In this document: in pieces, positions 25,104 through 34,384 of the stretch | How positions within the stretch are numbered: position 1 is the stretch's first letter | How the letters are laid out: the number at the start of each line of letters is the position of its first letter | Source of the DNA: Bacteroidales bacterium | GTDB lineage: Bacteria; Bacteroidota; Bacteroidia; Bacteroidales; UBA932 | Length of the DNA stretch: 44,993 nt | Assembly (NCBI GenBank): GCA_017437125.1 | Contig: JAFSBV010000030.1 | Coordinates: 1 to 44,993, forward strand | Direction of reading: 5' to 3' | Position numbers and translations under genes: made by a program | The notes under the pieces: generated by a model | What the model was told of the DNA's origin: nothing | Database searches by the model: none | Seen by the model: only the letters and a program-made list of their open reading frames with translations

Positions 25104-28100
25104 ATGTTTAAACGAGTGATTTCATTCATGGCCGCTGTGCTTCTTGCCGTGACGGCCTTTGCTCAGACTCAGATGAACACGTTCTGTAATCCTCTGGATC
25201 TTCTTCCGGAGCATGACAGGGCAAGTCGCGGAGGTGAGCCTGTCGTCCTGATATATGAGGACGATTATTATCTTTTCGTAACCGGACGCAGAGGATATTG
25301 GTATGGTCCGGACTTCAAGAACTGGACATATGTCGATGCACCGGGATTCCCTGGAGGAGTCGTTTCGGTGATCGAGAAAGACGGCATTCTGTACGCATGT
25401 TCGATGAACAACAGGAATGTTTACAAGTCCGAAGACCCTAAGTCAGGCGAATGGGTTCAGGCCGGTACATTCGACAGCGACCGTTATGGCGATGCCAACA
25501 TGTTCCTTGATGACGACGGAAGGCTATACATGTTCTACGGATGGTCACAGCTCATGCCGTTCAAGGTAGTTGAGCTTGATCCTGTCACATTCAAGGAGAT
25601 TTCCGAGCCACAGATCCTTTTCTGGGGCGACTACAAGAACCACGGTTTCGAGAACAGAAGAGATGACGACGTGATCTTCTCTATCTTCAACGGCCGCCGT
25701 CCGTACTACGAAGAGGAATATCCTTGGATCGAAGGACCTTGGGTAACCAAGCATGAAGGAAAGTATTACCTCCAGTATGCAGCGATCGGTCTCGAGCTAC
25801 TCACTTACTCGCACGGAGTTTATGTTGCCGACAATCCTATGGGCCCTTACACATATTCGAAGCATAATCCTCTGACATACAAGACCACAGGATATGCTGT
25901 CGGCGGAGGACACGGAAGCACATTCCACGACAAGAACGGACAGTTGTGGACCATCTGCATGATTCCGGCTCACTATGGCGGAAACGGAGGCGCTGAGCTC
26001 GCGATCTTCCCTACTGCCGTTGACGAGGAAGGCTTCATGTACTCTAATGTTGCATATGGAGATTATCCGCAGTTCTGGCCAGGTACAAGAACAGATGCAA
26101 TCGACAACAATTTCACAGGCTGGTATCTCCTTTCAAACAAGAAGCGTGTAGAGGTTTCTTCCACTTTCGAGGGCAATGCCGCTAAGAATGCCGTTGACGA
26201 GGACTTCATGACAAGCTGGTGCGCCGAGACAGGCAATGCCGGAGAGTACATCACCGTGGATCTCGGAAGACCTGCAGACATCTATGCGATACAGTGCAAC
26301 TTCGATCATCTCGGCTCTGCTGTAAGAGTAGGTCGCGGTGCCGGCCCTTCAGCTGCTCCTGAGACATATCAGTGCTACATCGTGGAAGTATCTCAGGACA
26401 ATGCCACATGGACAAAGGTAATCGACAAGACAAGAAACACTTATGATTTCCGCCACGATTACACAGAGCTTGACAAACCTGTAAATGCAAGATATGTAAA
26501 GGTGACTAATGTATCTGTACATGACGGTGCGAAGTTCTCCATGCAGGATCTGAGAGTTTTCGGAAAGACCGATATGACCAAGACTGTGAAGGTAAATGAC
26601 TTCAAGGCTGTACGTAATCCTCAGGATCGCCGAGAGGCTGATCTTCTCTGGACCCCTGTTGACGGAGCAGACGGATATATCGTCCGTTACGGCGTCGAGC
26701 CTGGAAAACTATACAACAGCTACACTGTCTATGAAGGCAACAAGCTCAACATCCACAGCCTCAACAGTGAATATGAATATCATTATTCAGTAGAGGCATT
26801 CGACACAGGACTTGACTACTACAAGGAAAAGTCAGAGGTTGTGAACGGTACAGGAGCCGAGATCGAGCTCCAGAAGGTTATCCCTGGACAGCGTATGTCA
26901 GGCTGGGGCGGTGCGGAAGTTCCAAGAGTGATGATCCACGAGGGCAAGAACGAGTATGTCTTCGACAACATAACTCCAGGAAACTATATCCTCAGACATT
27001 CATATGGTCCTGTTCTCTGGGCTGGAGAACTCGGCGAGGCTGAGCTCATCGGTAATGGCTCCGTAACAGTCACTGCGGACCTTACAGAGCTTGGTGTTGG
27101 CAAGAATCAGACTGGAATGCTCAGGATGAAGGTTGTAACCGGCGAGACCTGCGGAAAGGTTGTCGTTACCACAGAGTACAGCCGCAGACCTGCACAGTAT
27201 GCTTCTCCTATCGTGAATCCTGACAATACCGTTACATTCAATCTGAGCGCTCCACAGGCTAAGTCAGTGAAGATCAGCGCTCAGTTCGCACCTAAGACTG
27301 AAATGTACAGAAGGGCTGACGGAACATGGACAATAACACTCGGCCCTGTCGTTCCGGACATCTATCCATATTGTTTCGAAGTTGACGGCGTAGCTGTCAT
27401 GGACCCACAGAACCCTGACTGGTTCCCTAACGAGGGCTTCAAGAACTCGATGGTGGACGTAAGGACAGCTGCAGGCATGGATCACGATGTCAAGTCTGTT
27501 CCTCATGGAAAGGTAGATTATGTGAATTATTATTCCGAGACCTTAGGTCTGCATGGCAATGCCATAGTTTATACTCCTCCTACATATGACAAGAATCCGG
27601 ACAAGAAATATCCTGTATTCTATCTCATCAGCGGAACAACTGATACAGAAGAGGTATATTTCAAGGTCGGTAAGATGAATCTCATCCTTGACAACCTCAT
27701 CGCAGAGGGCAAGGCAAAGGAGATGATCATCGTGCTTCCATACGGAAATCCATCGAAGTACTACCCTGCCGGCACAAACACATTTGCCATGGGTGACCTT
27801 TTCAGCAAGGATCTTCTCAACGACCTCATGCCATACGTCGAGGCTAACTACAGAACTCTCAACGACAGGGAGAACAGAGCCATCGGAGGTTTCTCACGCG
27901 GTGGAAATCAGGGACTTGCATTCGGTCTCACCAACCTTGACAAATTTTCATATCTCTGCTCTTACAGTTCATTCACAAGCATGAGTCTTCCAAAGGTCTA
28001 TGACAATGCGAAGAAGACAAACAAGATGATCAACCTCTTCTGGCTTGGCGTGGGTACAGATGACTTCCTTTACGGAAATGCAAAGGAATATGCTGAATTC

Positions 28101-29408
28101 CTCGATCAGAGAGGTATCAGGAATGTTCAGGAATATACTACAGGCATGTTCGGACATACATGGATGAACGCGAGATATTTCCTCAGCAAGACCTTCCCTC
28201 TCCTCTTCAACAAGGAAGCATCTGCAGCGGCAATGAGCACATCGACAGCTGTAGAGCCTAAGGGCAAGCAGGCTCCTGTCGCTCCGGCTCCAAGACCTGC
28301 CGCACCAGCACGTGGCGAGCAGAGGCTTACTCCAGAGGTAATGGCCGCTCTCTTCCCTCCGGGAGTCGTTTCCCCAGACTACAACAAGGACGGAAGCGTT
28401 ACATTCCGCGTACTGGCTCCAAAGGCACAGAAGGTAGAACTTGAATGCCAGATGTTCGAAGGCACAAAGGCTATGACAAAGGGTGACAGAGGCGTATGGG
28501 CCATAACCGTTACTCCGGACCAGCCGGACATTTATCCATACGCATTCGTTATCGACGGTACGAAGATCGCTGACCCTAACAACATGTTCATCTTCCCTAA
28601 CGAGGGCTTCAAATACAGTCTTGCAGACGTAAGAGGAGCAGAGCCTGATCCTCAGGATCTCCAGAATGTCCCTCACGGCAAGGTAAGCTATACATGGTAC
28701 ACATCAAATGCAGTAGGATTCGACCGTCCTATGTGTATCTACACTCCACCGGGATATGACCCTGCATCTGACAAGAAGTATCCTGTACTCTATCTGATCC
28801 ATGGTATGACCGATACATATGAGACATGGTTCAAGGTAGGTAAGGTAAACAACATCCTTGACAATCTCATCGCTCAGGGCAAGGCAGAGCCTATGATCGT
28901 TGTTATGCCATATGCGAATCCATATCCTGAGATGATGCTCAGAGGTCTTGCAGACAGATATGACGCAATGGATACAAAGCTTACGACCAAGGAGTTCACT
29001 GAGTCTGTGATACCTTTCATCGAGGCGAACTATAATGTATATACAGATGCTGCAAACAGGGCAATAGCCGGCTTCTCACTTGGAGGAAGACAGACTCTTG
29101 CATGCGGTCTCGGCAATCCTGACCTCTTCAACTATGTATGTGCATTCGCTCCTGCGATCTTCGGTCCGGAGATCTCTGCAAATTTCGAGAACGGAACATA
29201 TGCTCCGGCAGCAGAGCTTAATGAGAAGCTTGATCTTCTCTGGCTCAGCTGCGGTACTTCAGACTTCCTTTACCAGTCTTCTCTCCAGCTCGAGAAGAAC
29301 CTCAAGGATCGCGGTATCGAGCACAAGACGATGTATCCTGGCGGAGGCCACACATGGATGAACTGCCGTGATTATATCACAGCCGTTGCACAGCTGCTTT
29401 TCAAATAG
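25104..29408 (+). CDS. Giant secreted GH43 / F5-8C / FN3 / tandem E-set-CE1 esterase
   Basis: A 1434-residue secreted enzyme with signal peptide ending near AFAQ. Order of parts: GH43 propeller (25-320) with Asp130 and Glu210 in place but GGEPVV (Glu45) where the general base Asp is expected; F5/8-type C (CBM32-like) domain (about 345-487); FN3 domain (about 495-580); a beta-sandwich of unclear family (585-690); first E-set plus CE1 esterase (about 695-1035; Ser931 in GFSRG, Asp986, His1018); a Pro/Ala linker (1055-1070); second E-set plus CE1 (about 1080-1434; Ser1325 in GFSLG, Asp1387, His1416). Both esterase triads look complete. It would pair removal of arabinose or xylose with cleavage of acyl esters such as ferulate or acetate on xylan. 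The second half is a clear internal duplication. Confidence 0.85.
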   Translation: MFKRVISFMAAVLLAVTAFAQTQMNTFCNPLDLLPEHDRASRGGEPVVLIYEDDYYLFVTGRRGYWYGPDFKNWTYVDAPGFPGGVVSVIEKDGILYACSMNNRNVYKSEDPKSGEWVQAGTFDSDRYGDANMFLDDDGRLYMFYGWSQLMPFKVVELDPVTFKEISEPQILFWGDYKNHGFENRRDDDVIFSIFNGRRPYYEEEYPWIEGPWVTKHEGKYYLQYAAIGLELLTYSHGVYVADNPMGPYTYSKHNPLTYKTTGYAVGGGHGSTFHDKNGQLWTICMIPAHYGGNGGAELAIFPTAVDEEGFMYSNVAYGDYPQFWPGTRTDAIDNNFTGWYLLSNKKRVEVSSTFEGNAAKNAVDEDFMTSWCAETGNAGEYITVDLGRPADIYAIQCNFDHLGSAVRVGRGAGPSAAPETYQCYIVEVSQDNATWTKVIDKTRNTYDFRHDYTELDKPVNARYVKVTNVSVHDGAKFSMQDLRVFGKTDMTKTVKVNDFKAVRNPQDRREADLLWTPVDGADGYIVRYGVEPGKLYNSYTVYEGNKLNIHSLNSEYEYHYSVEAFDTGLDYYKEKSEVVNGTGAEIELQKVIPGQRMSGWGGAEVPRVMIHEGKNEYVFDNITPGNYILRHSYGPVLWAGELGEAELIGNGSVTVTADLTELGVGKNQTGMLRMKVVTGETCGKVVVTTEYSRRPAQYASPIVNPDNTVTFNLSAPQAKSVKISAQFAPKTEMYRRADGTWTITLGPVVPDIYPYCFEVDGVAVMDPQNPDWFPNEGFKNSMVDVRTAAGMDHDVKSVPHGKVDYVNYYSETLGLHGNAIVYTPPTYDKNPDKKYPVFYLISGTTDTEEVYFKVGKMNLILDNLIAEGKAKEMIIVLPYGNPSKYYPAGTNTFAMGDLFSKDLLNDLMPYVEANYRTLNDRENRAIGGFSRGGNQGLAFGLTNLDKFSYLCSYSSFTSMSLPKVYDNAKKTNKMINLFWLGVGTDDFLYGNAKEYAEFLDQRGIRNVQEYTTGMFGHTWMNARYFLSKTFPLLFNKEASAAAMSTSTAVEPKGKQAPVAPAPRPAAPARGEQRLTPEVMAALFPPGVVSPDYNKDGSVTFRVLAPKAQKVELECQMFEGTKAMTKGDRGVWAITVTPDQPDIYPYAFVIDGTKIADPNNMFIFPNEGFKYSLADVRGAEPDPQDLQNVPHGKVSYTWYTSNAVGFDRPMCIYTPPGYDPASDKKYPVLYLIHGMTDTYETWFKVGKVNNILDNLIAQGKAEPMIVVMPYANPYPEMMLRGLADRYDAMDTKLTTKEFTESVIPFIEANYNVYTDAANRAIAGFSLGGRQTLACGLGNPDLFNYVCAFAPAIFGPEISANFENGTYAPAAELNEKLDLLWLSCGTSDFLYQSSLQLEKNLKDRGIEHKTMYPGGGHTWMNCRDYITAVAQLLFK

Positions 29409-29420
29409 CGGATAATAAAA

Positions 29421-29536
29421 AAATCAGCAGAGCTGCATATTCTGAAACCATGGCCGCCCGTGGCCTTGTGAACGAGAGGGGCCCACTCGTCAGAGTGGGA
29501 GGGATTTAGTTTCAGAATATGCAGCTCTGCTGATTT
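29421..29536. repeat. 28-bp perfect inverted repeat with structured loop
   Basis: Arms 29421-29448 and 29509-29536 are exact reverse complements. The 60-nt loop has its own CCCACTC/GAGTGGG hairpin. It lies between the convergent giant enzyme and GH9 genes. On the minus strand a long T tract follows, so it can end the GH9 transcript. Confidence 0.85.
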
Positions 29537-29544
29537 ATACTATA

Positions 29545-31860
29545 CTATCTGCGGATGCCGTAGAGGTAGCCGAGAAGGGCCATCTTTCCGCGCATTGTTT
29601 CACGAGGAGTGAATTCACCGTTCACCCACATGTAACGGATATTGAAGAAGGACTCCTGATGCGGCCAGCCGCCTTCATACCAGTCCGGATAGCATCTTTC
29701 AAGAATGATACGCGCATCACCACCGTTTCCAGGAGACCATGTTTCAGTACCGTTGAACGGAGTCTGACCAGGATGTGAGCCAGGTACGCCGTCATTTCGG
29801 CCTGTAGTATAGCAATCGATGATATGACGCTCGCCAAGTCCTGTCATTTCCACTGTGTTGGATGGATTACGGCCCAATCCCCAGCCGGCTTCGATATACA
29901 TCGCCTGTTCGAGTTCGGCACGACGCTTCGCATTGTCTGCGATATAATGAGCGAGCATGACCATCTGAAGGTTCTCTGAGGTCTGCCAGCGAGGATCATT
30001 TGCCGTACGGCGGGACGGACGGGTCTTCATATGTGCAACATTATTCTCATCAGCCTGCTTGTTCACGCTTGCCTTTATGTCGGCATATAGCTTCTGATAA
30101 TGCCTCTCATGTGGACATGTAAGGTATGCAGCCGTTCCCCATATCTGATAATACTGGTTTCTTCCCTTCGAGAATACAGGCGCAACGCCATCCTTGATCA
30201 CGCTTTCCGAAGCCATGATATCCTCCCACTCGGTATCACCTGTAAGATTATACAAGAATGCAGCTGCCATCTGCTTGAAATCACGTCCCCTCATGCCTGA
30301 AGTACCGATATTCTGAAGGTCATCAAGTTGAGTCCACTCCTGCTTTTCAGCATATCTGAAAGCCTTTACAGCTTCTGCAAGATAATAAGCCATGAGCTCT
30401 TCATTGCCATTAATACGGAAAGCCTCTGCAATCATGGCGCAGTTTGCCGCATTCGCCCAGGCAGCCATCGTGGTACAGCCGGCCTGGAACATTATGCTCC
30501 ACTCTACCGAAGGATTGGTGACGCCCTGTGAATATGCCTCGCCGTCGCGTATGCTGAGGAAGAAATCGACCTCGTTACGAGCCTCATCGATGATGTCAGG
30601 GATTCCGTTTCCGCTTTCACGTATGCTCAGATTGTCTTCTGCAATACGTCCGTCTGTAAGAATGAACGGAAGAAGAAGGTCATATATATTGCTGACATGG
30701 GCAAGATGACGGTCCCAGTCCATTGCATCGGAATGTCCTCCACACACCTCCGTATTGACAGGGTTGCCAGGAAGGCGATGTTTCCAGAACTCGGATTCAA
30801 GGGCAGGCTTGAAATGTGGTTCATCCCACACGTCACCTCTCAGCTTGCGCCAATCAGGATGCCAAGGATGCATATCTGTCTTATATACGGTAAGACCGAT
30901 CGGATCCACTTCCGGAATGAAACGAGGCTGACGAGGAATCGGAGTGATCGACGGATCGATCGGCTCTCCCAGACGCATATAATAATAGCCGCGTACGGAA
31001 TAATGATATGGTTCGAAATATACTTCGTTATCGATATCGAAGTCCATGCTGCATCCGACGCCCTCTACAACAAGGCGATATCTTCCCGGCTTCGAAGCCT
31101 TGAAATCGATATTCCAGACGTCTGAACCTGTCATATTCTTGCCATTGGCCTCTTTTTCATATTCAGAAGCCTTCATCCAGAAACGCACGTTACCGACCTT
31201 GGTCTTTTCCTTTGTATCCACATTGTACAGATAGACCTTGTTTCCTTCAAACGAAGAATAGTCACGCTGGCCGCCTTCTCCAAGCCAGAGATAAAGATCT
31301 GCTGCCTTGACAGGTTCCTGAGGGACATATCCCAATATATTGACATGGACAGACTCTGACTGCGTGTTCCATATGTCGAACTTCACTTCAGCGGAAACCG
31401 CATCCGAATTCACACCCGCCGGAATCTCTACCTTATAAGTGCATCCCTGCTTCATTGACTTCGGCAGTCTGAGGAAGATCCAGTGGTCAAGCTCGCTTGT
31501 AAGAGTATTGTCCGTATTCATTGGTTTAGACTTTCTCCAAGCCTCTACGGCTGTATTCTTTCCGAATGACTTGTCGTCTGAAGAAGTTATGATCCAGCCG
31601 GAAGCGACCGCAGCCGCAGAAGGGTCAAGCCTCGTTCCGAAAACCTTCAATGTATCATCTCCTTCTACGAAGGTATGGCCCAGATAGGCACTCGGGCCTG
31701 TACCGCTGTCCCTGTAGCGGACTTCACCGTCACGGAAATGAACCATCACATAGTCCTTGTCAATCACCTTGAGATCCAGGAACTTTGTAGCATATGCCGA
31801 CAATGGTGCAAGAAGCATCGCTGACAGCACAAGTGCAAATGTCAGAAGACGTGTTTTCAT
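29545..31860 (-). CDS. GH9 glycoside hydrolase with N-terminal Ig-like domain
   Basis: A 771-residue secreted enzyme with signal peptide ending near AYA. An Ig-like CelD_N domain (about 150-290 region, with VNILGYVP at its core) precedes the (alpha/alpha)6 barrel. The catalytic Asp pair is in CGGHSDAMDWDRH (373-385). NDGVPGSHPGQTPF and the late QESFFNIRYMWVNGEF segment, which should hold the general acid Glu, fit GH9. Family enzymes are endoglucanases or exo-acting glucosidases on beta-glucans. Residues 25-150 are a further N-terminal domain I do not recognise. Promoter elements for this gene and the divergent one overlap (31882-31913). ATG 31860 begins the signal peptide; the eight codons above it do not fit. 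Confidence 0.85.
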   Translation of the reverse strand: MKTRLLTFALVLSAMLLAPLSAYATKFLDLKVIDKDYVMVHFRDGEVRYRDSGTGPSAYLGHTFVEGDDTLKVFGTRLDPSAAAVASGWIITSSDDKSFGKNTAVEAWRKSKPMNTDNTLTSELDHWIFLRLPKSMKQGCTYKVEIPAGVNSDAVSAEVKFDIWNTQSESVHVNILGYVPQEPVKAADLYLWLGEGGQRDYSSFEGNKVYLYNVDTKEKTKVGNVRFWMKASEYEKEANGKNMTGSDVWNIDFKASKPGRYRLVVEGVGCSMDFDIDNEVYFEPYHYSVRGYYYMRLGEPIDPSITPIPRQPRFIPEVDPIGLTVYKTDMHPWHPDWRKLRGDVWDEPHFKPALESEFWKHRLPGNPVNTEVCGGHSDAMDWDRHLAHVSNIYDLLLPFILTDGRIAEDNLSIRESGNGIPDIIDEARNEVDFFLSIRDGEAYSQGVTNPSVEWSIMFQAGCTTMAAWANAANCAMIAEAFRINGNEELMAYYLAEAVKAFRYAEKQEWTQLDDLQNIGTSGMRGRDFKQMAAAFLYNLTGDTEWEDIMASESVIKDGVAPVFSKGRNQYYQIWGTAAYLTCPHERHYQKLYADIKASVNKQADENNVAHMKTRPSRRTANDPRWQTSENLQMVMLAHYIADNAKRRAELEQAMYIEAGWGLGRNPSNTVEMTGLGERHIIDCYTTGRNDGVPGSHPGQTPFNGTETWSPGNGGDARIILERCYPDWYEGGWPHQESFFNIRYMWVNGEFTPRETMRGKMALLGYLYGIRR

Positions 31861-31881
31861 AATGTAATATTTAAGTTTCCT

Positions 31882-31913
31882 CAAAAGTAATCGTTATATT
31901 TGTGACAAACAAA
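31882..31913 (-). promoter_or_regulatory. Promoter of the GH9 gene
   Basis: Minus-strand TTTG (31910-31913) and TACTTTTG (31882-31889) at 20-bp spacing. It overlaps the plus-strand promoter at 31895-31902. Confidence 0.6.
31895..31902 (+). promoter_or_regulatory. -7 element of the deoxyribosyltransferase operon
   Basis: TATATTTG, 19 bp before the ATG at 31921. It lies inside the GH9 promoter on the other strand, so the two may compete. Confidence 0.6.
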
Positions 31914-31920
31914 CATCACG

Positions 31921-32331
31921 ATGGAAAAGAAGATTTATTTTGCAGGCTCCATCCGCGGAGGAAGGGTTGACGCAGAGCTTTACGGCCGCATCATCAGATA
32001 TATGCAGAAAAGTGCCATTGTTCTTACCGAACATATCGGCAGCCCCCACCTCAACCTTATGGAACAGGGAAAAAGAGATATCGATATATATGAACAGGAT
32101 ATGGGATGGCTTCGCGAAAGCGACATTCTGATCGGAGAATGCACATGTCCGTCACTCGGTGTCGGCTATGAACTTGCATATGCGGAAAAGATAGGAAAGC
32201 CTTGCCATATCTTCTATGACAGGACAAAGACCCAGCTGTCAGCCATGCTTACCGGCAATTCATACTTCCATATCCATCCATATGAGAACGAAGATGAGAT
32301 ATATCCTTTAATTGACGAAATCCTGAAATGA
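31921..32331 (+). CDS. Nucleoside 2-deoxyribosyltransferase-like protein
   Basis: A 136-residue cytosolic protein of the nucleoside 2-deoxyribosyltransferase/DNPH1 (Rcl) family. It shows the N-terminal IYFAGSIRGGR, LTEHIG, and the SDILIGECTCPSLGVGYELAYA block with the catalytic-type Glu. DNPH1-like enzymes hydrolyse the N-glycosidic bond of (deoxy)nucleoside monophosphates; true transferases exchange bases. Which applies here cannot be told. The stop overlaps the start of the next gene (ATGA), so the pair is translationally coupled. The coupled gene is an isomerase-like protein, suggesting sugar salvage after base removal. Confidence 0.8.
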   Translation: MEKKIYFAGSIRGGRVDAELYGRIIRYMQKSAIVLTEHIGSPHLNLMEQGKRDIDIYEQDMGWLRESDILIGECTCPSLGVGYELAYAEKIGKPCHIFYDRTKTQLSAMLTGNSYFHIHPYENEDEIYPLIDEILK

Positions 32332-33563
32332 GAATAGGACTTTATACACTTACATCACCTCTTCACAATGAAGAGGCTGTCAATGCGGCATCTGCAGCAT
32401 TCGTTTCCGCAATAGAGGCGGAAGCAGGATTCACTTTCGATTTCAAGGGAGCTGACTTTAAAGATTACGGAAGCCATGATCTTGAACTGATTTATGTGCG
32501 CACCGGTGGTACTGAAGGTCTGTTCAAGGAAGTTTACGGCAAGCTTGACGGAAAGATACATATACTCACATCTGGAAAAAGCAATTCTCTCGCCGCTTCT
32601 ATGGAAATCCTGTCATTCCTGAATCAGCAGGGACGTTCCGGAGAGATAATCCACGGAAGTATCGGATATATCGCTGAAAGAATCGGTATTCTGGCAAGAG
32701 TGGAGGCTGCACGCAAACGTCTGAACGGCACAAGGTTAGGAATAATAGGGGAACCATCGGACTGGCTGATATCAAGTATGCCGGACAGACAGGCTGCAGA
32801 AGAAAAGCTTGGCATCACTTTAGTTGACATTCCCATAAGTGAGTTTATGGATGAATATGACAGGGTTCCTGCTGATTACAATCTTGCAGGCCCGGTCAGG
32901 AATGAATTCAACACCAATGCACCTCAGAGTCTTCACAAATATGCAGATGGTGCATTCAGGATATATGCCGCCTTGAAGGGGCTGGTCGCACGTCACAACC
33001 TCTCGGGTCTGACTCTCCGATGCTTCGATCTTCTGGATCTTCTCGGAAACACCGGCTGCCTTGCCCTTGCCATGCTCAATGCAGAAGGCATTCCGTCGGG
33101 ATGCGAGGGTGATGTACCTGCCCTGATATCAATGGCTGTAGGAAACGCTCTTACCGGAGTCAGCGGATTCCAGGCCAACCCTTCACGCATAGATCCCGAG
33201 AAGGGTGAGATGCTGTTCGCACACTGCACCATTCCTCTCAACATGATCAGCAGATATTCTTTCAATACACATTTCGAATCAGGAATCGGCATAGCAATCT
33301 CAGGGGATATTCCTTCAGGAGATGTCACGATATTCAAGTTGTCGGGAGACCTCAAGCGTTCATTCTGCTGCGAAGCGGAACTGCTTAAATGTCAGTCTGA
33401 GAAAGACCTGTGCCGTACACAGGCCGTCCTCAAGCTCAAAGGTTCACAAGAAGAGAGAAAAGAAATATGTAAAGAATACTTCCTGAAAAGACCGATAGGA
33501 AATCACCATATCATCTTCCCAGGAAGTCAAAAGTCCTTGTTTGAAGAATTCTGCAGGCTATGA
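32328..33563 (+). CDS. L-fucose/L-arabinose isomerase-like protein
   Basis: A 411-residue cytosolic protein with the general features of the fucose/arabinose isomerase fold: N-terminal GLYTLTSP domain, a GIIGEPSDWLISS segment at the middle-domain boundary, CEGDVPALISMAVG near the expected metal site, and a C-terminal beta-sandwich. It is shorter than true FucI (about 590). The specific substrate is unknown. It overlaps the upstream deoxyribosyltransferase gene by 4 bp and is translationally coupled. Its 3' end overlaps the convergent DUF1349 gene by 6 bp, leaving no terminator. Confidence 0.7.
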   Translation: MRIGLYTLTSPLHNEEAVNAASAAFVSAIEAEAGFTFDFKGADFKDYGSHDLELIYVRTGGTEGLFKEVYGKLDGKIHILTSGKSNSLAASMEILSFLNQQGRSGEIIHGSIGYIAERIGILARVEAARKRLNGTRLGIIGEPSDWLISSMPDRQAAEEKLGITLVDIPISEFMDEYDRVPADYNLAGPVRNEFNTNAPQSLHKYADGAFRIYAALKGLVARHNLSGLTLRCFDLLDLLGNTGCLALAMLNAEGIPSGCEGDVPALISMAVGNALTGVSGFQANPSRIDPEKGEMLFAHCTIPLNMISRYSFNTHFESGIGIAISGDIPSGDVTIFKLSGDLKRSFCCEAELLKCQSEKDLCRTQAVLKLKGSQEERKEICKEYFLKRPIGNHHIIFPGSQKSLFEEFCRL

Positions 33564-34295
33564 TTCGTCCGGCTGCTGGCCGTCGTGTGCCTTCCACATG
33601 CATTCCGTGATCTTCATGTCGGAGAATACTGCTGTAAATGAAGATTCCTCCGGTGAGCATGCATATACGCCGAAGCTGATTTCCCCTGCCCCTGCATACA
33701 TGTGACATATACGCATCTGCGAGAAATTTACTCCGTCTGTCGAACACTCGATGCAATAGTCGTCGGCACGACGAGAAAAGCGGTACCACATCGTCTTGAC
33801 ATCGGCAGGAATGGCGGTTGTAGCCCAGTCGGAATATCCGTTATTGGTAACGACGCTTCCAAGATGCTGAAATTCCTCGTTTTCAAACTCCACCGATCCT
33901 TTCAGCCAGTTCTCGCTGTCCAGGTACATGACTATACCGCACTGGTCGAAACGCTGATGGCTCTGAGTGAAATCTGTCTTTACCACAAAACTGAAATACT
34001 TCTCACGAGTCTTGATCTGGAATACCGGGGCATTGTCATTGCGGAAATGATAATAAGTCCTCTGCCAGAGATCTGTATGAGGAGCGGTAGTGATTTCAAG
34101 AATACCATCCTCAAACTTGAATCCAGCCGGTTCTCGTGTCCATTCAAAGGCATCAGGATTGATATTGCCGCCGTCTGCCAAGGCAGCTGCGACATCATCA
34201 ACAAACTCATTTTCAATATTTTCACTGACTTTCGGTCCGCAAGCTATTACTGATGAACCGAGAAATAATACAAATAATTTCTTCAGAGACATCAT
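33558..34295 (-). CDS. DUF1349 lipoprotein
   Basis: A 245-residue lipoprotein precursor with a lipobox ending in VIACG. The body is a concanavalin-like jelly roll (DUF1349), with segments FEWTREPAGFKFEDGILEI, TDLWQRTYYHF, DQCGIVMYLDSENWLKGSVEF and the GVYACSPEESSFTAVFSDM end. Members bind carbohydrate or act with glycosidases; direct catalytic activity is not established. It is divergent from the GH115 gene, so the two may serve the same substrate. Its 3' end overlaps the fucose-isomerase-like gene by 6 bp. Confidence 0.82.
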   Translation of the reverse strand: MMSLKKLFVLFLGSSVIACGPKVSENIENEFVDDVAAALADGGNINPDAFEWTREPAGFKFEDGILEITTAPHTDLWQRTYYHFRNDNAPVFQIKTREKYFSFVVKTDFTQSHQRFDQCGIVMYLDSENWLKGSVEFENEEFQHLGSVVTNNGYSDWATTAIPADVKTMWYRFSRRADDYCIECSTDGVNFSQMRICHMYAGAGEISFGVYACSPEESSFTAVFSDMKITECMWKAHDGQQPDES

Positions 34296-34358
34296 GATAT
34301 AATATGTTAACAAGTGTAAATATACGGCTTATCCGCAAAGATTGCAATGAATAATTCA

Positions 34359-34366
34359 TATCTTTG
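34359..34366 (+). promoter_or_regulatory. -7 element of the GH115 gene
   Basis: TATCTTTG, 19 bp before the ATG at 34385. Confidence 0.55.
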
Positions 34367-34384
34367 TTTTGACATAATCCATAT

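Noticed and set aside
27969-28676. 235-codon antisense frame inside the giant esterase gene
   Set aside because: It is the mirror of a biased codon pattern in a clear enzyme gene; its product has no domain or start signal.
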